A stretch of 42,751 bases of DNA from Patescibacteria group bacterium (lineage in GTDB: Bacteria > Patescibacteriota > Patescibacteriia > Buchananbacterales > GWA2-38-13), in the NCBI GenBank assembly GCA_028712155.1, contig JAQTQO010000009.1, positions 1 through 42,751 of the forward strand. Reading direction: 5' to 3'. The position numbers were made by a program, and so were the translations under genes. Under the pieces are notes generated by a model that saw nothing but the letters and a program-made list of their open reading frames with translations, was not told where the DNA came from and made no database searches. This document shows, piece after piece, positions 12,001 to 17,328 of the stretch (its first letter is position 1; each line of letters starts with the position of its first letter).

Positions 12001-12261
12001 ACCGCCAAAGTGATTGCCACGCCGGCCAAAGCGGCGTACCAGTTCAAGCGGTTCCTCAGTATTGGCAGCACCGGCACCGATGTCCGCCAGCTCCAGGCCA
12101 TCCTGCGGCAGCTTAACTATTTCAACCATCCCAGCAACACCGGGTACTATGGAACCGTGACGGCTGAAGCCGTGAAAAAATTCCAAGCCGACCGCGGCAT
12201 CCCCGTGCGCGGCTACGTCGGCCCGCAGACCCGCGACGCACTCAATCATCTGTCGCCGTAA
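1..12261 (+). CDS. Giant multidomain cell-surface protein, 5'-truncated by window edge
   Basis: The reading frame is open from base 1 to a TAA at 12259-12261, giving at least 4,086 residues; the start and any signal peptide lie outside the window. Domains in order (nt): DUF2341-like (1-215), LamG/ConA-like (235-900), repeat A copy 1 (982-1518), Ig-like (1540-1890), Fn3 interrupted by a jelly-roll-like domain (1890-2880), repeat A copy 2, Ig-like (3460-3795), Fn3 interrupted by a type I phosphodiesterase (3796-5095), a beta-sandwich-like stretch (5100-5765), repeat A copy 3, SbsA-type Ig-like domains (6380-7990), an SdrB-like domain (8515-8825), a series of carboxypeptidase-regulatory-like repeats (8826-10790), a ZU5-like region (10790-11250), a Gly/Thr linker, two tandem 'KVYLIENG.KRHIA' repeats (11650-12015) and a C-terminal PG_binding_1 domain (12030-12258). 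The last anchors the protein to peptidoglycan, so it should be an extracellular adhesin or scaffold with a catalytic domain. Domain names are by eye; the overall architecture is secure, individual boundaries approximate. Confidence 0.9.
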   Translation, partial: TTNAFDALFDGAQADGDDILFTSSDGLTKLTHDVVRYDPTEHYFQAYVKVPTVNNLTATDFYLYYNAAGVGSQASTTGVWSSYAAVYHFNELSGNYGDSTANNLDVNTQNIVASTTCPTWRCPDFDGTTNDYLLVNDSALLTGANWTVEAIARRDGTGVINSCGTGCTNMYPIVTKGNGQDETAATNIQFQLGAEANWYASCSYEDNGTNGITDNDATAVAVGAWNYFAGQIAGAASIEAFLNGASNGQTATAYNPNDDSGAPLCIAAACNTTPAVGAAWNGAVGEVRVSKSARSDAWIAASSRTIFGGGTYQTIGAEETYGVTSPTLTQSHYRWRLDDGNEAAGHWGANEDTATSSVGLSTVVRLRLEVSNEGTASSSQQYILQYGTGSDPKAGTWTTIPAAGGCGVLPFCIAASSLTEGADTTNVAAGLTDENSAFIAGLQKESNATTTHVSLDTTNFTEIEYAFQVTSNAVNNTAYYFRLATTTGNGVAGQLNTYTVTPQLTTIPAGDITAPTISNVSSDKANGSYTTGEVIDIDVTFSEAVTSTGNVTVTLETGTTDRTCTFQVSNATSGTCNYTVQAGDTTSDLTVSTIAGTIADQAANPMTNFAPATNLAANKALVIDTTSPSAATLTATTIDSSSIRLSWVSPGDDGVSTTGPTSGAYMSYSGSALTENFDSMGSAGTAAPTGWSAGYFNPSIQQGIAGGNNATIVASTLTVSNGSNDPSAVAFRANFGTTGASDRALGSFPRTTPAGDQFIQVAVKNDTLNPITSFTLQYTGEEWRNTTAPVQSLTMWYSNTSETSGFVSMGSNFTFSSPNNTGGNVAIDGNASGNYTVISNTYTPSSPIAAGSTFYLRWYDINDNALADDFFAIDDVTITPTVSDIGTAVSYDIRYSTSAINAGNWAAATAATGEPAPQVAGTAQTFDVTGLSGGTQYYFAMKTTDDVTNTSGLSNVPNATTDGSAPAPALTQSHYRWRLDDGNETAAHWGANEDTATSSVGLSTVVRLRMEVNNAGTASSSQQYILQYGTGSDPKVDTWTTVPASGACGSSPFCMNASSLTEGADTTNVASGLTDADAAFIAGLQKETNATTTHISLDTPNFTEIEYAFQVTGNAAEGTTYYFRFATTTGDGVSGQLNTYTVTPQLTTYSSAAAPTITSVSSDKANGSYTTGEVIDIDVSFSEAVTATTTVTVVLDSGGSCGFTVSNASTATCNYTVAAGQVSADLTASAVLGYLEDQAGNPMTSFLPAANLAANKALVIDASAPSTVSSLAVSTVATSSVQLTWNSPGDDSINQASQYVIFISVDGMGAEYVAPLLQDGLANEMVTFERFQTEGSGTLNARDDPDYAVTLPNHTTMATGRGVAGASGHGWTGNGDPGPTDTLATNKGSYVASVFDVAHDNGMRTGLWSGKSKFILFQQSYSTTTGAADVTGVDNGADKISYNYISNGVAASAMTTDFISQMTTHPFNYSFVHYQDPDATGHSSGWSTTVTSGFAATLKAVDTAIGRIFTMVENSSVLRNKTTIIITADHGGHSTTHGDTTNYLDYEIPFYVWGAGAAAAQDLYSLNTSTLAAPLQASNPAYATSRPVHNGDASNLALQLLGLSAIPGSTIDSKQDLATKVLGTPTAYDIRYSTAAITADTWAAATPVTGEPAPGAAGAAQTMTVSGLTPNTTYYFAMKAADEMPNSSALSNAISTSTSQVEVSCGGTLVQSKTASHAYSSPATSITVTLDAAATAGNLLIATVSSDKTAGAYTLPTGFTLVQSYISANVSGAMAYKVATGGETAVQWQYTNSEESNAWVGEYSGLATSGVLDIGIEADSGANAPTSLSSGTSAVTAQNDELAIAMMANDSWKDMDGGRSWSNGYAEISYANDGNSAGGSPSMSIATKTLSAAAAQETTYACTDTGDQAYIVLATFKAVACGASNPVLTQSHYRWRNDDGTEVAASWGANEDTATSSVGTSGHVVRLRMEVSNAGTASSSQQYILQYSNTSNPKAGNWFTVPASGSCTGFPFCMAASSLTEGAATTNVASGLTDSNSAFAAGLQKESNATTTHISLSTTNFTEIEYAFQVTSSAPNNTTLYFRLATTTGNGTAGQLNTYSVTPSLTTASSGGGGGGTAPVPSGGGFSDGQTGVPVDVWVEKFFDKSLASATVNTTNVTLKENTGNTRLGAPTGSNLCTSVMLSGNIRIECLHAALTPSKWYTFTITTGVTEQMGTPLATNYSFAFMTSSFNGGSGYIPSPVITSSAPVAGATIAPNATLRVNFSPGGDGSGTDTMATAGAGSVLSLSNVKIFAAQYGQPINQTNYLACASVGADPANPTDCNLAWNATTKELIITPGKKAPAGTVVSTGGTALAANTEYVLMVKGSASGTGVQNADSVGMSGSDYFITFKTVSADSTGPDITGSSPSNNATGIDRATYDISLGFNEAVDSASVTTATIKLYCEDNDGNLANGCTAGANGWDVNDSEITGTTVTYSSSERSATLSPNRLLAESTKYYLRVVSSSGVKDISGNAFDGTPGTAGNQDEIIAFTTAATVNGQANDTVKPKLLFANADNFSVVITFSEPVKFDATANATQVTSSNSTDANNTANWTLESPAGVTVSLTGKKIKYVPDNNSITISGLSFPPDQGFKITASTDITDLTGNAVDSTGTPAGNVAYGTVQSVGTTNGQVELGSGGSGGMCNYYTMGVQPVRVAPRTALAGSTSVYEVEFPATTVIPAGGQIVLTFPSGFSFIADGGTSECQDVLNVTDNTDINGASVGTVTMASVVCSDAARTVTVTTGGASTVAGDRLRFNIQGVKSSSVARDYTTSGYTVDVKTKNASGTLLDSKTSMPFYLTQGGSLSISGMVFNDNGTGGGTEGDGVKNGTEAGIANIQVCLGGMMGYSCTTTDSSGEYAFSLLANGYYSVNIPPLTSGSYVGGPYFRDVNLSGSNKTDLDFGFVASNRNITVTLSGIPSGTDLDVYTYGSGSSANTGFVVREVLWESGAQNGTGSATLPVSDGTWEVGVRPWMPKDPSAGMTKMPVMSFMPPQPKSVTVSGAGSYPVSFAIQTAAQAVKGKVVDGSGTAIANVYIGARPAQMTSSIGGGGTTQTGSDGTFSLNIAIGAYLLEAFMPGMPPTAGTEVTVVADTGNVATDGNSAADVYRRGVLIINDYDGDDDDLIVKISKGSYSIAGMVLDESGNAIPYAHVSGEQVDNSGNPNGPRMDASTDASGNFTLYVNNGTWKLRGFAPGYGELAALTVTISSASLTGQNLQATTATFGTVSGQVTQGGAGVAGVFVGIHGASGGNSTVTDASGNYELKNIEGTGYTIEGFLQGSGPTSVISNVTVTAGATLSGQDLTIGQTGTLAVTISGVTDAFVEAFDSSGRGNRTGANASGVYSITLPAGTYTVKAGSPSLGPIGSQTNVVIAASQTVAVTFTPPATYAVSGTVQSATAVCANQASVLISSASTGRMTVTTTDASGAFSVNLPNGTYSIGAGKPGCVDSAAAGSITVASAALRTGTNRTLVVTDATVSGAVTLSGSNVTVDTKVIAKSSDGRYVFTDVGTSATVGNNYTLNLTAGTWTVSARSDGYASSESSVTVVSGGSGTANLTLSAISGYTRTDQRSSTLKPSQGGIVKDTNIGDRFEVNFPAGTLGTSSDDGSILTKKTSAIVPQTESVKVVGSAGIEITPKDSSGQAITTLSSSSGSGVTVQVPYTDADVTAAGVTESQLVLSVWSEEKQQWEPLATTVDTTNNTLTAIVTHFSVFAPTGSLGGGTTPGGGSQTTGSTGSTNTTGGGGGVRLPTAPGVKGIWFNNQSALDGIHGTIRSPFTITTRTVTLTFSVPDASGMVLGNTADLAGRSWETYRPSVTWQLSDDLNYPTVYIRFRTSEGGQTPLYAIVFGYPRKLVKYENSPKVYLIENGLKRHIANEQAFLANGFTWDQILTIPASEKYPDGAPITVKLAAPVVRKLVKYDDSPKVYLIENGVKRHIANEQAFNDNGYRWNEIVVIPANETYPDGAAITAKVIATPAKAAYQFKRFLSIGSTGTDVRQLQAILRQLNYFNHPSNTGYYGTVTAEAVKKFQADRGIPVRGYVGPQTRDALNHLSP
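982..1518 (+). repeat. Intragenic repeat A, copy 1 (about 179 aa)
   Basis: First of three copies of a unit beginning LTQSHYRWR.DDG.E and ending near TYTVTPQLTT. It is a family often seen in bacterial surface proteins. Copies 1 and 2 are both 537 nt and nearly collinear. Confidence 0.9.
2908..3444 (+). repeat. Intragenic repeat A, copy 2
   Basis: 537-nt copy of the HYRWR.DDG unit, collinear with the copy at 982. It is again followed by an Ig-like domain (SSDKANGSYTTGEVIDIDV) and an interrupted Fn3, so the duplicated block is larger than the repeat itself. Confidence 0.9.
3892..4875 (+). other. Type I phosphodiesterase/nucleotide pyrophosphatase domain embedded in the giant protein
   Basis: In-frame domain of about 325 residues resembling the alkaline-phosphatase superfamily (PF01663-like). 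The expected metal and nucleophile residues are all visible: Asp in ISVDG (3916-3918), nucleophile Thr in VTLPNH (4048-4050), Asp and His in DPDATGH (4432-4434 and 4444-4446), the Asp-His pair in TADHGGH (4585-4590) and a further His in TTHG (4609-4611). It therefore looks catalytically competent and would act outside the cell on a phosphodiester or pyrophosphate substrate that cannot be predicted. It sits between the two halves of one Fn3 domain: upstream ends at SPGDDS, downstream resumes at AYDIRYST. Confidence 0.85.
5782..6321 (+). repeat. Intragenic repeat A, copy 3
   Basis: 540-nt third copy of the HYRWR.DDG unit, more diverged than the first two. It is followed by a glycine-rich linker instead of the Ig-like/Fn3 pair. 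Confidence 0.88.
11650..12015 (+). repeat. Two tandem S-layer-like KVYLIENG repeats
   Basis: Two near-identical units of about 60 residues, each with RKLVKY..SPKVYLIENG, KRHIANEQAF and a YPDGA.IT end. They precede the PG-binding domain. Similar but diverged repeats open the metalloprotein at 27839. Confidence 0.85.
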
Positions 12262-12289
12262 CTGCAGTTGCCCCAAATATATTTTCCTG

Positions 12290-12317
12290 AAAAAACCGCC
12301 CGCGGGCGGTTTTTTTG
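12290..12317 (+). terminator. Rho-independent terminator of the giant gene
   Basis: A stem of AAACCGCC against GGCGGTTT around a CGCG loop is followed by a T run, 30 nt after the stop codon. It is a canonical intrinsic terminator. Confidence 0.9.
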
Positions 12318-12356
12318 TATGTTGCAACTGAATTCCGTTTCAAAAAATTCATTGTC

Positions 12357-12417
12357 ATTCCGGCCGCCTCGAGCCGGAATCCAGTCTATGGTTTTTTTTC
12401 TCTCCCCCGAGGGAGAG
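12357..12417. repeat. REP-like paired palindromes
   Basis: Inverted repeat ATTCCGGC/GCCGGAAT (12357-12364 and 12373-12380) lies just before a second hairpin CTCTCCC/GGGAGAG (12400-12406 and 12411-12417). The pattern matches dispersed intergenic palindromes of other bacteria; only one copy of each is visible in this window. Confidence 0.5.
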
Positions 12418-12658
12418 GGTGCCCGTCCTCCGTAGCTTTGTGCGGATGAGGAGGGTGAGGGCACTGAGTGATGTCTGACCGCATTGACTTTTCCAAAATT
12501 TTTGCCTATGTTGACGGGTGGCTTGCGTATGCATTCCTCATACGATATTGGGAGCAATCGCAGCCACAGTGCTGTTGTTTGACAATTTCATCAACCAAGG
12601 TTGTGGGGCACTCACCGGTGTTACCTACTTCCTGCTACCAACCAATGGAGGTTGACCG

Positions 12659-15600
12659 ATGTTCCGGATGTTTTTGACTTCGTTCGCTGCGTTTCTCGTG
12701 GTGTCGTTCCTCGGCGCGAGTACCGTTCAGTCGGCGGATCCTCCGCCGGTCGTCTGGGAGAAGCAGTCCGACGGCGGGCGCTACGAGGCGGTGTCCGACC
12801 TGCAGAGTCTTCCGGATGGTGGTTTTGTTGCCGTTGGTTACCGGGTCATTTTCGGCCTCGACAACACAGAGGATGTCACGTTGCTGCGGATGGATGCCGA
12901 AGGGCACATGATCTGGCGGAAGGAGTACGATCGCAGTGTCATTGATATGGGCACTGCGGTGGCCGTGACTACGGATGGCGGTTTCATTTTGGCCGGCGGC
13001 TCGGTGAATAATTGGCCCCCGCCCGATGATCCGCCCATCCCGGATGATTTCCACATGGCGTTCGATATCCTGCTGGTAAAAACCGAGGCCGATGGAAACT
13101 CACAGTGGCGCAAAGCGCTCGCCACACCCGGCAGAACCAGCCCCTTTTCCTCCGTGTGCCAGGTCGCTGATGGTGGATACGTCGCGGCGACGTTTCTGCC
13201 CGTGGTCAATGCCGGTATGGATGGCTACCTCGTCAAGACCGACGCCGACGGTAACCTGCAGTGGGCGCGCACCTACGGCGGTTCGCAGGATGATTATTTC
13301 AGCGGCATTCAGCCGACCGATGATGGCGGTTGTGTCGTGGTCGGAATTACGCAATCATCCGGTGCCGGCGGCGAAGATATTTTCGTCGTCAAGATCGACG
13401 CCAATGGTGATGCCACCACCCCTAATGGATGGCAAAAAACGTTCGGCGGTGCCGGTTCTGATCAAGGCGGTGACTTCTGTCGAGCAGCCAATGGCGGGTA
13501 CTACATCGTCGGCGAAAGTAATTCCTTCGGCGGTGTGGATGCCGACGTCTACGTGCTTAAGATTGATGTCGCCGGCACGCTACAGTGGCAGCGTACCTAT
13601 CCTGGCACTGACCGCGAAACCGGCCTGACTGTCAACTCGACGAGTGATGGCGGCGCCGTGGTTGTGACTCATGCCATTGACGTAACAACGCATGGTCTGT
13701 TGTGTTCCTCCATCATCCGCTTAGAGCAAAACGGCGATATCCGATGGCAGAAATCATACGATGCTGCCGCGCCGCCGTTCGCTGTCCCGCTCGATGTCGT
13801 ACAACTCTCTGATGGCGGCTACGGATTGGCCGGGCACAAAGTAGTTTCGTGGGAGCCAGCCGAACTCGATGTGTACGTAGCGAAACTCGCTTCTGACGGG
13901 CCCCCGCGTCCTCCCGCTCCGGAAAATTTCAGTGCGGTTTACTCCGCGGCCGATCAGCACGTGACGCTCGCGTGGACCTCAAGCCCTGCTGCCGTTGGCT
14001 ACGTGATACAACGCAAGGTTGGCTGCGGCAATTGGGAGCCGCTCCATTCGCTGATCGGCGACATCACGACCTACGAAGACCGGAGTCCACCTAAGGGCAA
14101 CGCCGTCAGCTACCGCCTGTATTCCGTGAGCGATTTGGGCCCTTCGCGCTGGACTGACCCGCAATGCATCACGGTTCCTTCCGAACAGCGCTGGCAGCTC
14201 AAGCTCTACGACCCCGATGCGCCTAACCCATTCTCCGAAAAAGCGGGCGCGTGGGTGGACTTCTATCCCTGCGATCCGCGGTTCAAAGAAGACCGCGGCA
14301 CAGCCGTGATTGTGCATGGGTGGAATACCCACCATCTTACCAGTTCTAACCAAGATGCATGGACGCTTGAGGTCGCATCCGCGATTACTACTACTCAGCG
14401 CCTGACAAGCCCGGTGAATGTACTGATATGGGAGTGGCTTCCGGAGGCTGAAGCCGTGTACCCTACTGATGCCATAAAACATATCGATGGGCAAGCAAGC
14501 TATTTGGCTACAGCGCTCAGTAAGACTTTTGGTGATGGGTATACTGGCCCGGTTCACTTGATGGGGCACAGTCTGGGAACGCATGTAGTAATCGTCTGTG
14601 CAATGAACCTTTTCGGTCTCTTAGGCGGGAAGCAGATGATTGCGGTAAACCCGCAGCAAATCCAACTCACGTTGTGGGATACTCCGGACGTAGCAGACGA
14701 TGTTCTTGGTTGTCAGAATTACCTTGACCGTAACGTTGGTGTGCTGCGTGGCCTAGGGGTCTATGTCGATTCCTACCATGGGTTCACTAACATTGGCACC
14801 CATTTTGCCAATCTTTGGGTGAATGTGCCCGGAGTGTCTCACGGTGTCTTTGAGTGGTACCTAAGTACTATTCCAATTAATACCAACCCCTCGCTCTACC
14901 AAGCGGCTTGTTCGGATGAGGTTTTCCCAGGAACGGTCGGCTTTGGTACCTCTGAGCTCCTCGCTGACACCAAGAGTCGCCCCGAATCTCCACCGGGACC
15001 ATGCCGTGATGTTGGTACCCTAATGTTCAGTCCAGTACGGTGCATGTTTCGCAAGCCGTTCGTGTTTCTCGGTGCTGAGAACTGCCAAATCGTTGTACCG
15101 GTTCAAGCCGCCACCAGTAATGTTACCATAGGCAACTACCGGATCCGCGAAGACTGGCAGCCAAACAACGGCTTCGTCAATTCTACCGAGATGTACCTCG
15201 GTGCTTTGCCCAGCGGTGGGGGCGGAAGTTTAGGGGTTGGCGGCGAAGACGAAATCCCACCTGACGTACTATACACGCTCGACTTCACTATTCTGCCCGA
15301 GTGGGATTACCTGAGTTTCGAGTACGACTTTACCGAGGCGCCAGCATCGACTACCCTGACTGCCGTGCTAACAACCGCTGATAGTGAGTACCCGATTTTC
15401 GAGATGACCTCCGATCTCGTTCTGAACGAAGGGTACCTTGATACCGGACTCCGCGATATTCGTTCGCTCCATGGTCAGGCCGTGACCATCACGTTCGAAC
15501 TGCGCTCGGCGCAACCAGGCATGGTGGTCTACCTGCGTAACCTCACCTTCTGGGAAGACCCATGGAACGGCAATACTCCTCCGATCGCCAACGCCGGCCC

Positions 15601-16105
15601 CGATCAAACCACTATGGCTAATGCCGGTGGTACTGCCGTGGTTACACTCGATGGTTCAGCCACGATGGATCCCGATGGCGATCTCCTCACGTACTGGTGG
15701 ATGGTGGACGGCGAACTCCTAGCCGATGGCGTCAACCCAGCCGTTGAACTTCCTGTCGGAACCCACCCGATTACCCTGCTTGTCCGTGATCCAGCGGAGA
15801 ATGTCGGCACGGACGATGTGGTAGTTACTCTACTGCCATTCCAAGATACCTTCATCCGCGGCGACACCAATGGTGATGGCGTCATCGACATCTCCGACGT
15901 CCTCCGTACGCTCTTTGGCATGTACATGGGCTGGGAACTGACCTGCCAAGATGCTGCCGACTTCGACGACAACGGCATCGTTCAACTTGCCGACGTCATT
16001 TCAACCCTGACATTCCTGTTCCGAGACGGTGATAAGCCGTCAGAACCTTTTTCGAACCGCGGCTCTGATCCAACCTCGGATGCTCTTGGCTGCGATTCCT
16101 ACTGA
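12659..16105 (+). CDS. Secreted beta-propeller / Fn3 / lipase-like / PKD / dockerin-like protein
   Basis: 1,148 aa. GGAGG sits about 10 nt before the ATG. A signal peptide (residues about 1-25, ending TVQSA) is followed by delta-60/propeller-type repeats marked by 'DGG(F/Y).(A/V)' (about 40-410), an Fn3 (about 420-510) and an alpha/beta-hydrolase domain (about 545-760). The hydrolase shows an oxyanion-type VHGWN (552-556), nucleophile elbow GHSLG (Ser638) and a candidate catalytic His728 in PGVSHGVF, in the order of the pancreatic-lipase fold. A PKD domain (about 970-1060) and a C-terminal dockerin-like pair of Ca-binding loops (RGDTNGDGVIDISD and DAADFDDNGIVQLAD) follow. The tail ending GSDPT.D.LGC is common in Planctomycetes-like secreted proteins. 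It probably hydrolyses an extracellular ester or lipid; the catalytic Asp is not assigned. Confidence 0.85.
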   Translation: MFRMFLTSFAAFLVVSFLGASTVQSADPPPVVWEKQSDGGRYEAVSDLQSLPDGGFVAVGYRVIFGLDNTEDVTLLRMDAEGHMIWRKEYDRSVIDMGTAVAVTTDGGFILAGGSVNNWPPPDDPPIPDDFHMAFDILLVKTEADGNSQWRKALATPGRTSPFSSVCQVADGGYVAATFLPVVNAGMDGYLVKTDADGNLQWARTYGGSQDDYFSGIQPTDDGGCVVVGITQSSGAGGEDIFVVKIDANGDATTPNGWQKTFGGAGSDQGGDFCRAANGGYYIVGESNSFGGVDADVYVLKIDVAGTLQWQRTYPGTDRETGLTVNSTSDGGAVVVTHAIDVTTHGLLCSSIIRLEQNGDIRWQKSYDAAAPPFAVPLDVVQLSDGGYGLAGHKVVSWEPAELDVYVAKLASDGPPRPPAPENFSAVYSAADQHVTLAWTSSPAAVGYVIQRKVGCGNWEPLHSLIGDITTYEDRSPPKGNAVSYRLYSVSDLGPSRWTDPQCITVPSEQRWQLKLYDPDAPNPFSEKAGAWVDFYPCDPRFKEDRGTAVIVHGWNTHHLTSSNQDAWTLEVASAITTTQRLTSPVNVLIWEWLPEAEAVYPTDAIKHIDGQASYLATALSKTFGDGYTGPVHLMGHSLGTHVVIVCAMNLFGLLGGKQMIAVNPQQIQLTLWDTPDVADDVLGCQNYLDRNVGVLRGLGVYVDSYHGFTNIGTHFANLWVNVPGVSHGVFEWYLSTIPINTNPSLYQAACSDEVFPGTVGFGTSELLADTKSRPESPPGPCRDVGTLMFSPVRCMFRKPFVFLGAENCQIVVPVQAATSNVTIGNYRIREDWQPNNGFVNSTEMYLGALPSGGGGSLGVGGEDEIPPDVLYTLDFTILPEWDYLSFEYDFTEAPASTTLTAVLTTADSEYPIFEMTSDLVLNEGYLDTGLRDIRSLHGQAVTITFELRSAQPGMVVYLRNLTFWEDPWNGNTPPIANAGPDQTTMANAGGTAVVTLDGSATMDPDGDLLTYWWMVDGELLADGVNPAVELPVGTHPITLLVRDPAENVGTDDVVVTLLPFQDTFIRGDTNGDGVIDISDVLRTLFGMYMGWELTCQDAADFDDNGIVQLADVISTLTFLFRDGDKPSEPFSNRGSDPTSDALGCDSY

Positions 16106-16142
16106 AGAAAGGAGGCTCGCACCTTCGCGAAAAAAACAACAC

Positions 16143-16172
16143 CCCGGCAACGGTACCGTTGCCGGGTTTTTT
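16143..16172 (+). terminator. Terminator of the lipase gene (possibly bidirectional)
   Basis: A perfect 24-nt palindrome (16143-16166) is followed by six T. On the opposite strand the same hairpin is followed, after a few bases, by a T-rich stretch, so it may also end the reverse-strand gene at 16223. Confidence 0.9.
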
Positions 16173-16222
16173 ATCCAATCAAGTTTACACAATACGACGG
16201 TGCCTGCCCAACTACGTGTTAT

Positions 16223-16684
16223 TCAGGGACCGAACAGAAAACCTTCTACTTTATCACTGGGCAGATTATTACTGCGCAAATCAATAAGGTTCCCTAACAA
16301 TTTATCTTGGCTTGTGATGACTTCGAGTTGTGATTCACCAATTTTTTCCTTAGAGAGTTTTGCTAATTCTTCCTGAGTTGGATTCCATCGCGATATGTAC
16401 TGGTTCGTATTACAATCGTTGACGTATAAATCTTGGTAATTACTTTTAGCGATGAGTACTTTGGAAAGGCATTTCCCCGTAACTTTATCATAAGCAAAAA
16501 ATGGCGCTCCAGTCAAACAATCGTCTCCACACTTTGTTAGGTTTTCCCGAAGAATGGCTCGGCATTTTTCGAGGCACACCTCCCCCCCCTTGCTTGGGTG
16601 GGCGCGCGGTGGATTTTTTAAGTACCAATAACTCAATACCACAATCAGTGTCAGCGCGCCAATAATCACAATATTTTTTTTCAT
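16223..16684 (-). CDS. Small Cys-rich single-pass membrane or secreted protein, unknown function
   Basis: 153 aa from ATG at 16684; a TTG 21 nt upstream is possible but less likely. An N-terminal hydrophobic segment (residues about 4-22, IVIIGALTLIVVLSYWYL) looks like a signal anchor. The outer part has six Cys arranged as CLEKC, CGDDC, then two more, suggesting disulfides. I recognise no family. The gene is much more AT-rich than its surroundings, carries its own promoter, and lies between the intact lipase gene and a truncated duplicate of that gene's tail, so it was probably imported. Confidence 0.7.
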   Translation of the reverse strand: MKKNIVIIGALTLIVVLSYWYLKNPPRAHPSKGGEVCLEKCRAILRENLTKCGDDCLTGAPFFAYDKVTGKCLSKVLIAKSNYQDLYVNDCNTNQYISRWNPTQEELAKLSKEKIGESQLEVITSQDKLLGNLIDLRSNNLPSDKVEGFLFGP

Positions 16685-16718
16685 AAGGCATGAAAAATTT
16701 AGCAAGTTAATTACGTTA

Positions 16719-16747
16719 ATTTTACCTTGTTTAACTTATTTGTGCAA
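16719..16747 (-). promoter_or_regulatory. Sigma70-type promoter of the Cys-rich membrane protein
   Basis: On the reverse strand, TTGCAC (16747-16742) and TAAAAT (16724-16719) are separated by exactly 17 nt. The predicted leader to the ATG at 16684 is about 28 nt. Confidence 0.7.
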
Positions 16748-16770
16748 TACACAAAAAACAATTATATTAG

Positions 16771-17097
16771 GTCGTCCGCGACCCGGCCGATAATGTTGGC
16801 ACCGACGACATAACGGTCACCATCCTGCCATTCCAAGATACCTTCATCCGCGGCGACACCAATGGTGATGGCGTCATCGACATCTCCGACGTCCTCCGTA
16901 CGCTCTTTGGCATGTACATGGGCTGGGAACTGACCTGCCAAGATGCTGCCGACTTCGACGACAACGGCATCCTCCAGTTGGCCGACGTCGTCCAAACCCT
17001 CACGTTTCTCTTCCTGGACGGTCAACCACCGTCAGAACCTTTCCCGAACCGCGGCTCTGATCCAACGCCTGATGAATTGGGCTGCGACCAATATTGA
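16771..17097 (+). pseudogene. 5'-truncated duplicate of the PKD/dockerin-like tail
   Basis: The frame is open from 16771, directly after an in-frame TAG at 16768-16770, and encodes the last 109 residues of a paralogue of the lipase gene at 12659 (VRDPADNVGTDD through GCDQY). No start codon or signal peptide remains; the first ATG is at 16912, inside the dockerin-like part. A 147-bp stretch (16825-16971) is identical to 15833-15979, while the flanks are visibly diverged. The 3' leader and terminator are also duplicated. It is probably the remnant of a tandem paralogue whose 5' part was replaced by the AT-rich insertion. Confidence 0.85.
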
Positions 17098-17135
17098 AGA
17101 AAGGAGGTTCGCACCTTCGCGCAAAAAACAACACC

Positions 17136-17166
17136 CCGACAACGATTTCGTTGCCGGAATTTTTTT
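17136..17166 (+). terminator. Terminator copy after the truncated duplicate
   Basis: A 9-bp stem with one mismatch (17136-17157) and a T run, homologous to the terminator at 16143 but diverged. Confidence 0.8.
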
Positions 17167-17178
17167 GATTTACTGGCG

Positions 17179-17207
17179 TTGACATTTTTTGAATAAATTA
17201 GTAAAGT
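17179..17207 (+). promoter_or_regulatory. Sigma70-type promoter for the RraA-methyltransferase pair
   Basis: A perfect -35 TTGACA (17179-17184) and -10 TAAAGT (17202-17207) are spaced by 17 nt. The predicted leader to 17464 is about 250 nt. Confidence 0.65.
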
Positions 17208-17248
17208 ATTCAGGGGTTTTTCATTCGCGACTTCAATCGCTAAACGAA

Positions 17249-17262
17249 TCAAACCGGTTTGA
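17249..17262. promoter_or_regulatory. 14-bp perfect palindrome, possible operator
   Basis: TCAAACCGGTTTGA lies about 35 nt after the predicted start site, a place where a repressor dimer could bind. The role is inferred only from symmetry and position. Confidence 0.35.
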
Positions 17263-17328
17263 GACCGTTGTGTCAGTGGAATGTAACGTTAATGAGAACG
17301 GGCGGAATGTGGTCGGAACTTTTCCTGT

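Larger units (their letters stand above)
12262..12658. other. Gene-free spacer with REP-like palindromes
   Basis: This 397-nt spacer holds the giant-gene terminator and two short palindromes (12357-12380 and 12400-12417) resembling dispersed REP-type elements. I see no convincing ORF, tRNA or well-spaced promoter. A TTGACA at 12579 lacks a matching -10. Confidence 0.6.

Noticed and set aside
11044-12327. Long reverse-strand open frame (427 codons) opposite the 3' end of the giant gene
   Set aside because: It is a shadow of a GC-rich coding strand, has low-complexity Arg/Gly/His-rich translation, and overlaps a gene with clear domains and a terminator. The same applies to reverse frames at 3820-4683, 2374-2964 and 7210-7881.
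12579-12607. Promoter TTGACA at 12579 for the lipase gene
   Set aside because: No acceptable -10 hexamer occurs at 15-19 nt spacing.
16029-16376. Forward frame of 115 codons across the lipase terminator
   Set aside because: It overlaps the 3' end of the lipase gene in another frame, the palindromic terminator and the reverse-strand Cys-rich gene. Its translation looks like no protein.
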